Below, one piece after another: positions 16,904 to 25,644 of a stretch of DNA of 64,000 nucleotides. The number at the start of each line of letters is the position of its first letter. The first letter of the stretch is position 1. The notes beneath the pieces were generated by a model. The model was not told the origin of the DNA. It was given only the letters and a program-made list of their open reading frames with translations, and did no database searches. The stretch comes from Anaerocolumna sp. MB42-C2 (GTDB taxonomy: Bacteria > Bacillota > Clostridia > Lachnospirales > Lachnospiraceae). The position numbers and the translations under genes are program-made. The stretch lies in contig NZ_CP133190.1 of assembly GCF_030913705.1 (NCBI RefSeq), positions 5,357,501-5,421,500 on the forward strand, in the 5' to 3' direction.

Positions 16904-17737
16904 ATGAATAATTTACATGATATCTTTTTCCACATTCATTATTGCAATGGCAGTAAACTCAAAAAACCCGGAGAATTTAATCCGAAAATAGCAAGATCAC
17001 TTCCCCATGAAGAACTTATCTATGTCTGTAATGGTACGGGCAGTTTTAAAATTAAGAACAGAAAATATTCCGTAAGAAAAGGGATGCTCTTATATATTAA
17101 CCATGATGTACCGTACTCTATTGAGATGGATACTGCAGTACCTGCCGGTTTTCTGACTGTGCATTTTAGTTATGCTAAAGTCAGATTTAATAACGGAAAA
17201 TGGGATATAAAGGATCAAATACCTCTCCCCGCCTGGCCTTCCGCTCAGGAATTAAAAGAAACTTATCTCATTGAGGAACATTTTCAGAAACTGGTAAACT
17301 GCTGGAATGAAAAGCTCCCCGGGTATGAATTTACAGCCAGGACAATGTTACAGCAGCTTTTAATTCTAATTATACAAAATTTAAATAAAAAACCTCAAAA
17401 TTATGCAATGATTTTAAAAGTGGAAAAAATGATTCAATATATGAATCAAAATATTAACTGCAAAATTACCATACCTGAACTGTCAAAACTGGTGCAAATG
17501 ACACCTGCGTATATGTCCAGAGCTTTTAAGGAAATAACAGGCTACTCTATAATAGAGTATTTTAATAGGCTGAAAATAGACAAATCCAAAGAATTACTGA
17601 TTGAGGGGAATAAGAAAGTCAAGGAAGTGTCCCAGTTACTTGGGTTTGCTGATGAATTTTATTTCAGCAGAATGTTTAAAAAGCTGGAGGGTATAACGCC
17701 CTCTGAATTTAGTAGCAGAATAATTCATGAATCTTAG
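16904..17737 (+). CDS. AraC family transcriptional regulator
   Basis: 277 residues. The N-terminal half is a cupin-like ligand domain with the usual HEELIYVCNGTGSFKI stretch. The C-terminal half has two helix-turn-helix motifs, with ITIPELSKLVQMTPAYMSRA and VKEVSQLLGFADEFYFSRMF. The C-terminus GITPSEFSSR is typical of AraC sugar regulators. The start was set at the ATG preceded by GGAGG. A TTG 27 bases upstream in frame has a weaker case. The next gene, an MFS transporter, lies behind a long hairpin and may be its target, which is inference. Confidence 0.9.
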   Translation: MNNLHDIFFHIHYCNGSKLKKPGEFNPKIARSLPHEELIYVCNGTGSFKIKNRKYSVRKGMLLYINHDVPYSIEMDTAVPAGFLTVHFSYAKVRFNNGKWDIKDQIPLPAWPSAQELKETYLIEEHFQKLVNCWNEKLPGYEFTARTMLQQLLILIIQNLNKKPQNYAMILKVEKMIQYMNQNINCKITIPELSKLVQMTPAYMSRAFKEITGYSIIEYFNRLKIDKSKELLIEGNKKVKEVSQLLGFADEFYFSRMFKKLEGITPSEFSSRIIHES

Positions 17738-17749
17738 GATATTACATGG

Positions 17750-17837
17750 AAAAAAGCCACTCTAATTGATAGACTATAGTTATAAATAATACATGTATTA
17801 CTTTATAATTATAGTCTGGCAGTAGGAGGGCTTTTTT
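17750..17837 (+). promoter_or_regulatory. Long hairpin ending in a T-run directly before the MFS gene (terminator/attenuator)
   Basis: Outer arms AAAAAAGCC (17750-17758) and GGCTTTTTT (17829-17837) enclose an inverted repeat with arms 17771-17793 and 17794-17817 of about 23 bp, broken only by one G-T pair and one bulged C. Its centre is the perfect palindrome TAATACATGTATTA. The AGGAGG ribosome binding site of the MFS gene sits in the loop region next to the outer arm, and the T-run touches the ATG. It can serve as terminator of the AraC gene and as a switch for MFS expression. Confidence 0.6.
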
Positions 17838-17838
17838 T

Positions 17839-19056
17839 ATGCAGTTTTGGAAAAGAAATTTATTAGTCTGCTGGTTCGGAATGTTTGTCACTGGTATAGG
17901 TATGAGTCAGATTGCACCGGTGTTACCGCTTTATATAAAACATCTGGGAGTGAATGATACGGGATTAATTAACCAATTATCCGGTCTTGCCTTTGGCATT
18001 ACCTATATCATCTCAGCTATTTTTTCACCTATTTGGGGGCATGCAGCAGATAGATTCGGAAGAAAGCCTATGTTATTACGGGCAAGTCTCGGGATGGGTA
18101 TCATTATATTTTGTATGGGTTTTGCACCAAATGTGTCTGTTTTGATTTTTTTAAGGTTATTGCAGGGTGCCATAACAGGTTATGGTACAGCCTGCACCAC
18201 GCTGATAGCAACCCAGACGGATAAAGAACACGCAGGATATGCTTTGGGTACGCTCTCAACGGCAAATGTTGCGGGATCTTTAATCGGGCCTACAATCGGC
18301 GGCCTTATAGAAGACAGAATCGGTATGCAGCCAGTGTTTTTCATAACCGGAATACTGATGTTAATAGCTTTTACGGCAACACTTTTATTTGTTAAGGAAA
18401 ACTTTATACGTGAAAATAATAAGAATCGAAAGACCCGGGAGATTTGGGCCAGTGTCCCGGAAAAAGGTCTGACCGTTATTCTTTCAGTGACGTTTTTTGT
18501 TATCACACTGGGTTTATACTCCATTGAGCCAATAGTAACCGTATATGTCACCCAGTTAAGCAGAGAAACAAGTCATGTTGCCCTGATTGCGGGACTTACT
18601 TTTTCCGCTTCAGGACTTGCGAATGTTATTGCCGCACCCCAGCTTGGGAAACTTTCCGACAGAATCGGAGCACATAAAGTTATACTGTTTGCTTTGATTG
18701 CCGCAGGAGTAATTTATATACCGCAGGCTTTTGTAACAAACTCCTGGCAGCTTATGGGACTGCGTTTTTTGCTGGGATTAACCATGGGTGGGTTAAACCC
18801 TTCAATCAATATATTAATTAAAAAAATAACACCCGGTTCCATTACCGGAAGAATCTTTGGTTTTACTATTTCAGCCGGTTATTTGGGCGTGTTTGGAGGC
18901 TCCGTTATGGGCGGGCAGATTGCTGCGGCATTTGGTATCCGCTCTGTGTTTTATGTCACCAGTACTTTATTGCTGCTCAATGCGGTATGGGTTTATTATA
19001 ATGTATATAAAAGGCTGAAAAACAGTGATTATACGGCGAGAGTGAATAATAAATGA
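17839..19056 (+). CDS. MFS transporter, drug/sugar efflux type
   Basis: 405 residues with about 12 transmembrane segments. The MFS motif A between helices 2 and 3 reads GHAADRFGRKPML near residue 71, and its relative in the second half reads GKLSDRIGAHK near 270. Helix 5 contains GSLIGPTIGGLIEDR, the antiporter-type motif C. These features fit proton-coupled multidrug exporters of the 12-helix family. The start codon follows immediately on a T-run in the preceding hairpin. Substrate unknown. Confidence 0.88.
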   Translation: MQFWKRNLLVCWFGMFVTGIGMSQIAPVLPLYIKHLGVNDTGLINQLSGLAFGITYIISAIFSPIWGHAADRFGRKPMLLRASLGMGIIIFCMGFAPNVSVLIFLRLLQGAITGYGTACTTLIATQTDKEHAGYALGTLSTANVAGSLIGPTIGGLIEDRIGMQPVFFITGILMLIAFTATLLFVKENFIRENNKNRKTREIWASVPEKGLTVILSVTFFVITLGLYSIEPIVTVYVTQLSRETSHVALIAGLTFSASGLANVIAAPQLGKLSDRIGAHKVILFALIAAGVIYIPQAFVTNSWQLMGLRFLLGLTMGGLNPSINILIKKITPGSITGRIFGFTISAGYLGVFGGSVMGGQIAAAFGIRSVFYVTSTLLLLNAVWVYYNVYKRLKNSDYTARVNNK

Positions 19057-19108
19057 TTGGGTAAATTGTTATAGAAGAATTGATATACGTTAGAAAAGGA
19101 GAGTAATT

Positions 19109-19696
19109 ATGGAAAACATACAAAACAAAGATTATCTGGATTCGAAGAAAACCGCACTTGTTCTTATTGATCTGCAAAACGGACTTATGACAAATACATA
19201 TCAATCACCTAATTCAGCAGAACTGGTGGTGTCAAATGCTTGTAAACTTGCGGCAGCTTTTACGGATAAGGGTGCCTTGGTGGTACTGGTCAGAGTTTCT
19301 ACACATGACGGCAAAGATATGCTTCAGCCAATTACAGATTCTGAGTTGCCGCAGCATCAATATCAGGCGGGGTGGGATCAGATTGTCCCAGAACTTGCAT
19401 CTTTCACAAATGCCCTTATTATCACCAAAAGGCAGATGGGTGCTTTTTATGGTACGGAACTTGATCTGCAGCTGAGACGCCGTGGTATTGATACGATTGT
19501 ACTCTGTGGAATTTCTACATCGATCGGTGTGGATACAACTGCCAGAGAAGCCTATCAGTTTGGGTATAATCAGATTTTTGCGGTGGATGCCATGACAGCC
19601 CGAGCAAAAGAAGAACATGAACATGTTTGCAAATACATTTTTCCAAGGCTGGGACGTAGCCGGACAGTGGATGAAGTCATTGCTATGTTAGGTTAA
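19109..19696 (+). CDS. Isochorismatase-like hydrolase family protein lacking the usual Cys
   Basis: 195 residues of the isochorismatase/cysteine-hydrolase fold. Asp21 (in VLIDLQNG) and Lys107 (in [10 protein letters not shown]) fit the catalytic Asp and Lys. At the nucleophile position the usual GxxTNxCVxxTA reads [12 protein letters not shown], so the Cys is Gly140. Isochorismatases proper also lack the Cys there, so it may cleave a vinyl ether or be a non-catalytic member rather than an amidase. AAAGGAG lies 8 bases before the ATG. It may be cotranscribed with the MFS gene 52 bases upstream. Confidence 0.8.
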   Translation: MENIQNKDYLDSKKTALVLIDLQNGLMTNTYQSPNSAELVVSNACKLAAAFTDKGALVVLVRVSTHDGKDMLQPITDSELPQHQYQAGWDQIVPELASFTNALIITKRQMGAFYGTELDLQLRRRGIDTIVLCGISTSIGVDTTAREAYQFGYNQIFAVDAMTARAKEEHEHVCKYIFPRLGRSRTVDEVIAMLG

Positions 19697-19750
19697 TTTC
19701 TCAATCAGATGCGGTTAAATAGAGATTAATAACCGCAGAAATTTAATATA

Positions 19751-19845
19751 GGCTGTTGCAAATTAATGAATTTATAGGAACTTGTGTCAAAAATATGGTC
19801 TATAATTCCGTTAAGTTAGGTAAATTATTAATTTTGCAACAGTCT
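19751..19845. repeat. 95-bp inverted-repeat element between convergent genes
   Basis: GGCTGTTGCAAATTAAT at the left end is mirrored by ATTAATTTTGCAACAGTC at the right end, and the ends abut TA. It separates the isochorismatase-like gene from the minus-strand SDR gene and would work as a bidirectional terminator. The TA flanks and the terminal repeats of about 16 bp also fit a small MITE of a family different from the 151-bp elements near 36.1 and 42.4 kb. Confidence 0.6.
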
Positions 19846-19862
19846 ATTTATTTGTGTTTAGT

Positions 19863-20549
19863 TCAATAATCCATTTTATTTCCCATGTAATCAATATACC
19901 AGCAGTCTCGGGAAACAGGGGTTTCGCCGCTTATAAGTCGTAAGAATCCTTCTGCAGATTCTTCCGGTTCGATTTGGGCTGTCGTTCTGCCCATATCGGT
20001 ATTCATTCTGCCGGGATGGACTGCATAGAAATTGACATTTTCCACGGATTGATTAAGTATTCCGCAAGCTTTTGTCGCCGCGGTTTTGGAAAGGCCATAG
20101 CAGGGTACCCAGGTACCGCAATTTTGTATTCCGACCCCTTCGGAGGTCACTACGAATATGTTTGCTCCGTCTTTGAGGTAAGGATAGAAGTACTTTATCA
20201 CAGTGACAGGACCGACTGCATTAATTTCAAAGGTTTTTTTAAGTTCCGTTATGTCGCATTTATGGAGCAGATTTATTCGGTCGCCGTTAAGCAGTACACC
20301 TGCAACAATACAGACTGCATCGATCGTTCCAAGAAATTGACTGCACTTTCCGGCGCCTTCTTCAATCTGCTTCTCATCTGTTACATCGGCCTCAAAAATA
20401 AGCAGAGAATCAGCATACTTTTTTTTTAGAGCAAGGAGGCCTGCTGTTTGACTTATTGTACCGGCAGCAACGAGAAAACCTTTTTTCAGCAGCTGCTCCG
20501 TAAGGCATAATCCAAGGCCTTTTGCAGCACCAATTATTACAGTATTCAT
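19863..20549 (-). CDS. SDR family NAD(P)-dependent oxidoreductase
   Basis: 228 residues. The cofactor motif is GAAKGLG near residue 6, the catalytic Ser is in VVTSEG, and Tyr/Lys are in CYGLSK. It is slightly shorter than the usual 250. Typical substrates are sugars, ketones or alcohols. Its start is best placed at the ATG with GGAGG 5 bases upstream, since a TTG 12 bases earlier lies over that site. It follows the VOC gene by 12 bases and belongs to its minus-strand operon. The operon's neighbourhood suggests a sugar-derived substrate. Confidence 0.88.
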   Translation of the reverse strand: MNTVIIGAAKGLGLCLTEQLLKKGFLVAAGTISQTAGLLALKKKYADSLLIFEADVTDEKQIEEGAGKCSQFLGTIDAVCIVAGVLLNGDRINLLHKCDITELKKTFEINAVGPVTVIKYFYPYLKDGANIFVVTSEGVGIQNCGTWVPCYGLSKTAATKACGILNQSVENVNFYAVHPGRMNTDMGRTTAQIEPEESAEGFLRLISGETPVSRDCWYIDYMGNKMDY

Positions 20550-20561
20550 ATTGGCCTCCAA

Positions 20562-21023
20562 TCAATAGTTTTCAAGCAGTTCGATAAGGCACTTCATATC
20601 CTTATTAGCATCCATATAGGCATATTCACCATTACCGCTGCCGTATTTTCCACGTTGTATACATTTCATACCGGATTTTTCAAAATTGTTGATTTTTATA
20701 TCCATGTCTTTAATTTGGAAAGCTATATGATGGATACCCTCACCATGTTCATCAAGAAAATCCTGCCATGTGCTCTTTGCACCGTTAGGTTGAATCAGTT
20801 CGATCTGCGTACTTGGTCCGACATCAAAGAATGCCATAAAACAATTAGCATCAGGAGCTGGTTTGCCATCTACGGTCGTGCCGGTTATGTCATATGTACC
20901 ACCGTCGTAGGTTGGAGGAACCGGTACTCCGAGAAAATCTGCAAAAACTCTCTTTGACTCTTCAATATCACGTACGATAAAGCCAACTTGTGCAATTTGA
21001 TTGTTATCAAGAAATCCTGGCAT
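20562..21023 (-). CDS. VOC superfamily (glyoxalase/methylmalonyl-CoA epimerase-like) protein
   Basis: 153 residues, one vicinal-oxygen-chelate module pair. The order is VGFIVRDIEES near the start, IELIQPNG in the middle, and HGEGIHHIAFQI after it, the last with metal-binding His residues typical of the epimerase-like branch. The last strand ends ELLENY. A related VOC protein lies on the other side of the locus (27563-28021). AAGAGG precedes the chosen ATG. An ATG 18 bases upstream has no ribosome binding site. Possible reactions are isomerisation or epimerisation next to a carbonyl. Confidence 0.85.
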   Translation of the reverse strand: MPGFLDNNQIAQVGFIVRDIEESKRVFADFLGVPVPPTYDGGTYDITGTTVDGKPAPDANCFMAFFDVGPSTQIELIQPNGAKSTWQDFLDEHGEGIHHIAFQIKDMDIKINNFEKSGMKCIQRGKYGSGNGEYAYMDANKDMKCLIELLENY

Positions 21024-21117
21024 AGAAAAACCTCTTTTCATATATATATTTTAAAACAAGAATATAAACCTGTTTTAATTTACGCGAAAATAAAGTGAGT
21101 AATAGTAAGCTTACTTA

Positions 21118-22155
21118 TCAGCTGATATGCTTACATGATTTACGTTCCTTAAATATTCCCGGGATAAATACATCCCTCTCTACATCTTCCTTATCTTCTA
21201 TGACATCTATAACTCGTGAAACAAGAGAGTAGAACATATCTTTGAAATTAAAAGATATTGTGGTAAGCGGAGGACTGCTGTGTTCACCGGTTATGTCACC
21301 GTCATTGCCTATAACAGAAATATCATCTGGAATTTTCAAACCATATTCGCTGCAAGCCTTATAAACACCGAAGGCAACTGAATCATTGCTTGCACATATT
21401 GCAGTAGGATAATCGCCGCTGCAGTTTTCCAAGAGTAATTTAGCAGCTTGATATCCGCTTTCTTCCGTAATACCGCCGTAATAGAGCCACTTGTTTCTTA
21501 TCGGTAGATTGTGTTTTTGCATACCACGTAAATAACTTTCGTGACGCTGTGTGGAACTGAATCGGTTCATGTTTCCATCAATGATCCCTATTTTTCTGTG
21601 CCCAAGAGTATAAAGGTAATCAATAGCCTGTTCACCGGAGTTACGGTCGAAATTAACTGTTATGCGGTTGGGAATATCTTCATTTTCATGGTAATAATCA
21701 AAAAGACCTACGATTTTTCCAAGACCAAGAAGCTCATCAAGAATCGGCTCATTGTTATCGGCGCCGACAATTACACCGGCATCTATACGGCCCTCCATAA
21801 AAATCTTCTTGATATTATTAATATTTTCTTCGCTGACCAGATCATCCAGAATGCAGGTCAATACCAGATACCTGCGTGCTGCGGCTGCTTCTATCGTATT
21901 GACTAAGAAACTGCTTGTTAGCGGACTATTTGCTATATTTCCGCCTGATGCCCAGAAGAAACCGATGGTATTCATCTGTTTTCCTGTAAGAAGCTGACCG
22001 GAAAGCTGGGGATAATAATGATTTTCCTGTATAATTTTCATTACTTTATCTCTGGTCTCTGGAGGAATATTTGAGTAGCCATTAATAACACGGCTGACTG
22101 TACTGCGTGAAACACCGGCCATCTTTGCGATATCATTACTAGTAATTTTTTTCAT
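21118..22155 (-). CDS. LacI family transcriptional regulator
   Basis: 345 residues with an N-terminal helix-turn-helix (TSNDIAKMAGVSRSTVSRVI) and hinge, then a type I periplasmic-binding fold. The last residues contain the FIPGIFKERKSC effector-end segment. It is divergent from the PD40/importer operon. Four AACACG(T/C)GTT palindromes lie in the region between them and are the likely operators. CcpA-like members have other motifs, so this is a specific local repressor. Confidence 0.93.
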   Translation of the reverse strand: MKKITSNDIAKMAGVSRSTVSRVINGYSNIPPETRDKVMKIIQENHYYPQLSGQLLTGKQMNTIGFFWASGGNIANSPLTSSFLVNTIEAAAARRYLVLTCILDDLVSEENINNIKKIFMEGRIDAGVIVGADNNEPILDELLGLGKIVGLFDYYHENEDIPNRITVNFDRNSGEQAIDYLYTLGHRKIGIIDGNMNRFSSTQRHESYLRGMQKHNLPIRNKWLYYGGITEESGYQAAKLLLENCSGDYPTAICASNDSVAFGVYKACSEYGLKIPDDISVIGNDGDITGEHSSPPLTTISFNFKDMFYSLVSRVIDVIEDKEDVERDVFIPGIFKERKSCKHIS

Positions 22156-22336
22156 CTTTACATCCTTTCAAATGTAATATTGGCAAAGTAAACTACTTGC
22201 ACGGGACTAAACTGATTCTATTACAAGTGAGGACAAATTGTAAATATAAATATTTAAAAATCAATGAAATTAATGAAAAAGCAGTCCAAAATGCAAATTT
22301 TATTAAATAAGCAAGTTATATACGATTCTTTTCAGG

Positions 22337-22346
22337 AACACGTGTT
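22337..22346. promoter_or_regulatory. Palindromic operator AACACGTGTT, copy 1
   Basis: A perfect 10-base palindrome in the 690-base intergenic region. The spacing to the next copies is 155, 138 and 155 bases, close to 15, 13 and 15 helical turns, which would suit DNA looping by a LacI tetramer. The intergenic region is otherwise AT-rich and lacks genes. Confidence 0.6.
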
Positions 22347-22491
22347 AAACAAGAAAAATACTAACATCTATAAGAATGAAAGTCAACAATAAAAAAAGTA
22401 TTTATTATAAAAAATACTAATATTGTTAATAGTGTACATTAAAACTTAATTGAAATTGTACATATTACATAATATAGCTTTAATATTATAA

Positions 22492-22501
22492 AACACGCGT
22501 T
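22492..22501. promoter_or_regulatory. Palindromic operator AACACGCGTT, copy 2
   Basis: Same palindrome as its neighbours with one change, ACGC for ACGT, keeping the outer AACACG half site. Confidence 0.55.
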
Positions 22502-22629
22502 AATAATGTAAATGCATGAGTTAGTGCATGATAATTATGATTACTACTAATTCAATGATAAATCGTCATAAAATGGAAGTATTCAAAGAATATTCAAATT
22601 AATGTTTAAATTTATTAGTGCGCAAAGTA

Positions 22630-22639
22630 AACACGTGTT
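22630..22639. promoter_or_regulatory. Palindromic operator AACACGTGTT, copy 3
   Basis: Exact palindrome, part of the longer string TAAACACGTGTTAATA shared in part by the other copies. Confidence 0.6.
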
Positions 22640-22784
22640 AATACGTTTAATAGATATAAATAGTAAAGTTTTATTTACCTAAATAAGTTAAAGATTTACG
22701 AATAAATATTATAATATGGTAATAATGCATAAAAATATATCAATAAAAGTGTTAATAATGATAAATTTATAAAATATACTTGAA

Positions 22785-22794
22785 AACACGTGTT
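22785..22794. promoter_or_regulatory. Palindromic operator AACACGTGTT, copy 4, closest to the PD40 gene
   Basis: Exact palindrome about 50 bases before the start codon of the first operon gene. A reading frame extension of the PD40 gene runs through it, which argues that the upstream TTG is not the real start. Confidence 0.6.
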
Positions 22795-22842
22795 TATTAT
22801 GTTATTGTTTGGTCAGAGAGCGTACATAAAGGAGTGGTTAAA

Positions 22843-23730
22843 ATGAATCATATTAATAAAGCTAATCCATGGAATCGTGAAAATGACGAATCCATACTTG
22901 AAATTTACGATGTTGTGAAAGGAACCAGAGAGATTATATATGAATTTGATTACCTTATAGAGGCGCCAAACTGGTCGAAGGACAGTAAATATCTTATATA
23001 CAACAGCAATGGGAAGATATATACGTTTAATCTTGCAACGAAAGAAATTAAAGAAGTTTTCAGCGACTTTGCTACAAATTGTAATAATGACCATGTACTT
23101 TCACCAGACGGGAACAGTATTGCTGTCAGTCATGGCACGAGAGAAGACGGCAAATCAAGAATTTACATTCTACCGCTTGCCGGAGGAGTACCAAGACTTA
23201 TAACTCCTTTAGCTCCGAGTTACCTGCACGGCTGGTCACCTGACGGAACGACACTGGCGTACTGTGCGGAAAGAAATGGCGAATTAGATATCTATACGAT
23301 TCCCGCTTTAGGAGGGGAAGAAAAATATCTTACAGATGTAACAGGGCTGAATGACGGACCAGAGTACGATCCGACTGGGAAGTATATTTGGTTTAACTCG
23401 GTACGTACAGGACTTATGCAGGTCTGGCGTATGAAGAGCGATGGCTCCGAACAGAGACAGATGACTTTCGATGAGGAATGGAATACCTGGTTTCCTCATG
23501 TATCTCCGAATGGAAAGACTGTTGTTATGATAGCATATAGAAAAGGTGATCTAGGGCCAAATGAACATTTACCACACAAAAATGTCGAGCTTCGTCTGAT
23601 GTCTGCCGAGGGGGGAGAAGTAAAGACAGCGGTGAAACTTTTTGGAGGGCAGGGAACCATTAATGTCAATTCATGGTCGCCTGACAGTAAGAAATTTGCA
23701 TTTGTAAGTTACAGGATACGAGAGAACTGA
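22843..23730 (+). CDS. PD40/TolB-like beta-propeller protein
   Basis: 295 residues. It has repeated PD40-type blades: LSPDGNSIAVSH, WSPDGTTLAYCAE, DPTGKYIWFNS, VSPNGKTVVMIAY and WSPDSKKFAFVSY. These form a six-blade propeller with sequence like TolB and the WD40-like domain of dipeptidyl peptidases. No signal peptide is seen, so it should be cytoplasmic. In this operon it may be a sugar-binding or enzymatic propeller, for example an oligosaccharide lyase-like protein. The start with GGAG 9 bases upstream was chosen. Function is not assigned. Confidence 0.8.
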   Translation: MNHINKANPWNRENDESILEIYDVVKGTREIIYEFDYLIEAPNWSKDSKYLIYNSNGKIYTFNLATKEIKEVFSDFATNCNNDHVLSPDGNSIAVSHGTREDGKSRIYILPLAGGVPRLITPLAPSYLHGWSPDGTTLAYCAERNGELDIYTIPALGGEEKYLTDVTGLNDGPEYDPTGKYIWFNSVRTGLMQVWRMKSDGSEQRQMTFDEEWNTWFPHVSPNGKTVVMIAYRKGDLGPNEHLPHKNVELRLMSAEGGEVKTAVKLFGGQGTINVNSWSPDSKKFAFVSYRIREN

Positions 23731-23829
23731 CTCATGCAATTGGAAATAGCGGCCGGATAAGCCGTTAATTCAACGGGATACCCGTTATAAATCAATTTAT
23801 ATGGAGGAAAAGGTATGGAGGACAAGACT

Positions 23830-25533
23830 ATGAAAAAAGCAAGTAAAAAGATCATTGCTGTGTTTTTGGTAGTTGTAATGACTGTAAGTCTGTCAGCCTG
23901 TAAAAGCAGCTCGGGCGACACAAGCAATACTTCTTCTGAAACATCGACAACAGTAGCAGCATCGACTGACAGCAAAGCGGAAGCTGACCCGCAATGGGGG
24001 GCATACGATGAACCCGTAACAATCACATCGGCCATACAGGCATCGGCCGTGCAGGAGTTCCGTGACAAAGACAGCTATGATGATAACGAATGGACGAGAC
24101 TTATCAAAGATACATTCAATATCGATGTGGATGTTGCATTCTCTGCCGACATTACTACAGATGCATACAAAAACAAGATGAACGTTCTTCTTGCTTCCGG
24201 AGATTTACCGGATGTCTTGAAGTTTGATGACAGAAACTGGTTAAAGCAGGCAATCCAGGCAGGGTATGTTATGGATATCACGGATGTATTTGATAAATAT
24301 GCATCCGACGCCGTAAAGCAATATCAAACTGACTATGGGGATGCTTTTAAAGGTGTTACCTATGACGGTAAACTGTATGCTTTCCCATATATGAGTAATA
24401 ACTTCCATCAGGCAACAAACCTTTGGATCCGTGACGACTGGTTAAAAAATACAGGGAAATCAGCTCCGAAGACGGTAGATGAGATGGTTGATCTTGCTAA
24501 AACATTTGCTACCGGAGACCCCGACGGTGATGGAGTTAATGGTAATACATACGGGCTCTGCCTGGCAGAAGATGTCGTTCAAAGCAATTATGGTACAATT
24601 ATGGGCCTTTTAGAAGCTTATGGTGTGCCTTGCTACGGTGACAACGGTATCTTTTATCGAGGTGATGACGGTAAGATAACATTTTCCTATATCCAGCCGG
24701 AATGTAAAGATGCTCTTGCAGTCGTAAGAGGTTTGTATAAAGATAAAATCATCGATCCGGAATTTATGGCTAAGGACACATCTAAACTTGAAACTGACTG
24801 GGCGCAGGGTACGATCGGTATGACTTATCATATGAACTGGGGTACCTGGCATCCGTTTAACATTATTTATGAAGATTCCGGTGTTATCACACGTCCATAC
24901 CCGCTTCCGACGGTAGACGGACATGAAGTGAAACAGGGTATTCAGAGTAACCAGGTTGGTGAATATTTTGTTATCAGCTCAAAATGTAAAAATCCTGAAG
25001 CTATCATGAAGATTCTAAATCTTTACGAAAAGACTGCAATCAGTGGTTCAGAAGACGACTTTAATACTTATTGGGCTGATGAACAGTACAGATTAAGTCC
25101 GATTTACATCGGTATACCAACAGAAAACTTTGCTCCTCAGCTTCTAAAAGCCCTTGATGCAAAAACAGACGCTAACCTTAAAGGTACTGCACTACAATAT
25201 TATAAATATGTGACCGGATTTGAAGATGGCTCACTTAGTAAGGATGCAAATGCATATGGTACTTGGGGACAGATGAACGCGGCAGGTTCCATGAAGATTG
25301 ACCTTGACTATCAGAAAAACGGTCAGGACGTAATTAATATCATGGCCGGAGAAGAACCTGATATCTGGATTCAGAATGCATCCGTTCTTAACGACCTTGT
25401 ACGTACCGCATACACTGCAATTATTACGGGCGATAAAGATCTTGATTACTTCGATACATTTGTTAAAGAATGGCTTGAAGCAGGAGGGCAGGAAACTCTT
25501 GATGAAATGGAAAAGATTTATCCGAACAACTGA
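23830..25533 (+). CDS. Extracellular solute-binding lipoprotein of an LplABC-type importer
   Basis: 567 residues. The signal MKKASKKIIAVFLVVVMT ends in the lipobox LSAC with Cys24, followed by a Ser/Thr-rich linker and a large type II binding domain (WGAYDEPVTI, FDDRNWL, GKLYAFPYMS). The DPDGDGVNGN segment near residue 226 is a Ca2+-binding-like loop often found in this branch. An in-frame ATG 15 bases upstream also has a good ribosome binding site, so either start may be used. It precedes two permease genes. Confidence 0.92.
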   Translation: MKKASKKIIAVFLVVVMTVSLSACKSSSGDTSNTSSETSTTVAASTDSKAEADPQWGAYDEPVTITSAIQASAVQEFRDKDSYDDNEWTRLIKDTFNIDVDVAFSADITTDAYKNKMNVLLASGDLPDVLKFDDRNWLKQAIQAGYVMDITDVFDKYASDAVKQYQTDYGDAFKGVTYDGKLYAFPYMSNNFHQATNLWIRDDWLKNTGKSAPKTVDEMVDLAKTFATGDPDGDGVNGNTYGLCLAEDVVQSNYGTIMGLLEAYGVPCYGDNGIFYRGDDGKITFSYIQPECKDALAVVRGLYKDKIIDPEFMAKDTSKLETDWAQGTIGMTYHMNWGTWHPFNIIYEDSGVITRPYPLPTVDGHEVKQGIQSNQVGEYFVISSKCKNPEAIMKILNLYEKTAISGSEDDFNTYWADEQYRLSPIYIGIPTENFAPQLLKALDAKTDANLKGTALQYYKYVTGFEDGSLSKDANAYGTWGQMNAAGSMKIDLDYQKNGQDVINIMAGEEPDIWIQNASVLNDLVRTAYTAIITGDKDLDYFDTFVKEWLEAGGQETLDEMEKIYPNN

Positions 25534-25571
25534 TAGGCATATTTAAACAAATAATGAATTATGAGAGTAGT

Positions 25572-25604
25572 ATCCTGAAGTGGGAAAATATCCCGCTTCA
25601 GGAT
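25572..25604 (+). terminator. Intercistronic hairpin behind the solute-binding protein gene
   Basis: ATCCTGAAGTGGGA pairs with TCCCGCTTCAGGAT (one G-T pair), loop AAATA, and no T-run. Such stems often protect the 3' end of the binding-protein message and lower downstream permease expression. Confidence 0.65.
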
Positions 25605-25644
25605 TCCAGAAAGATCAAAGAATGAAAAATGGCTGGTAAAATAT

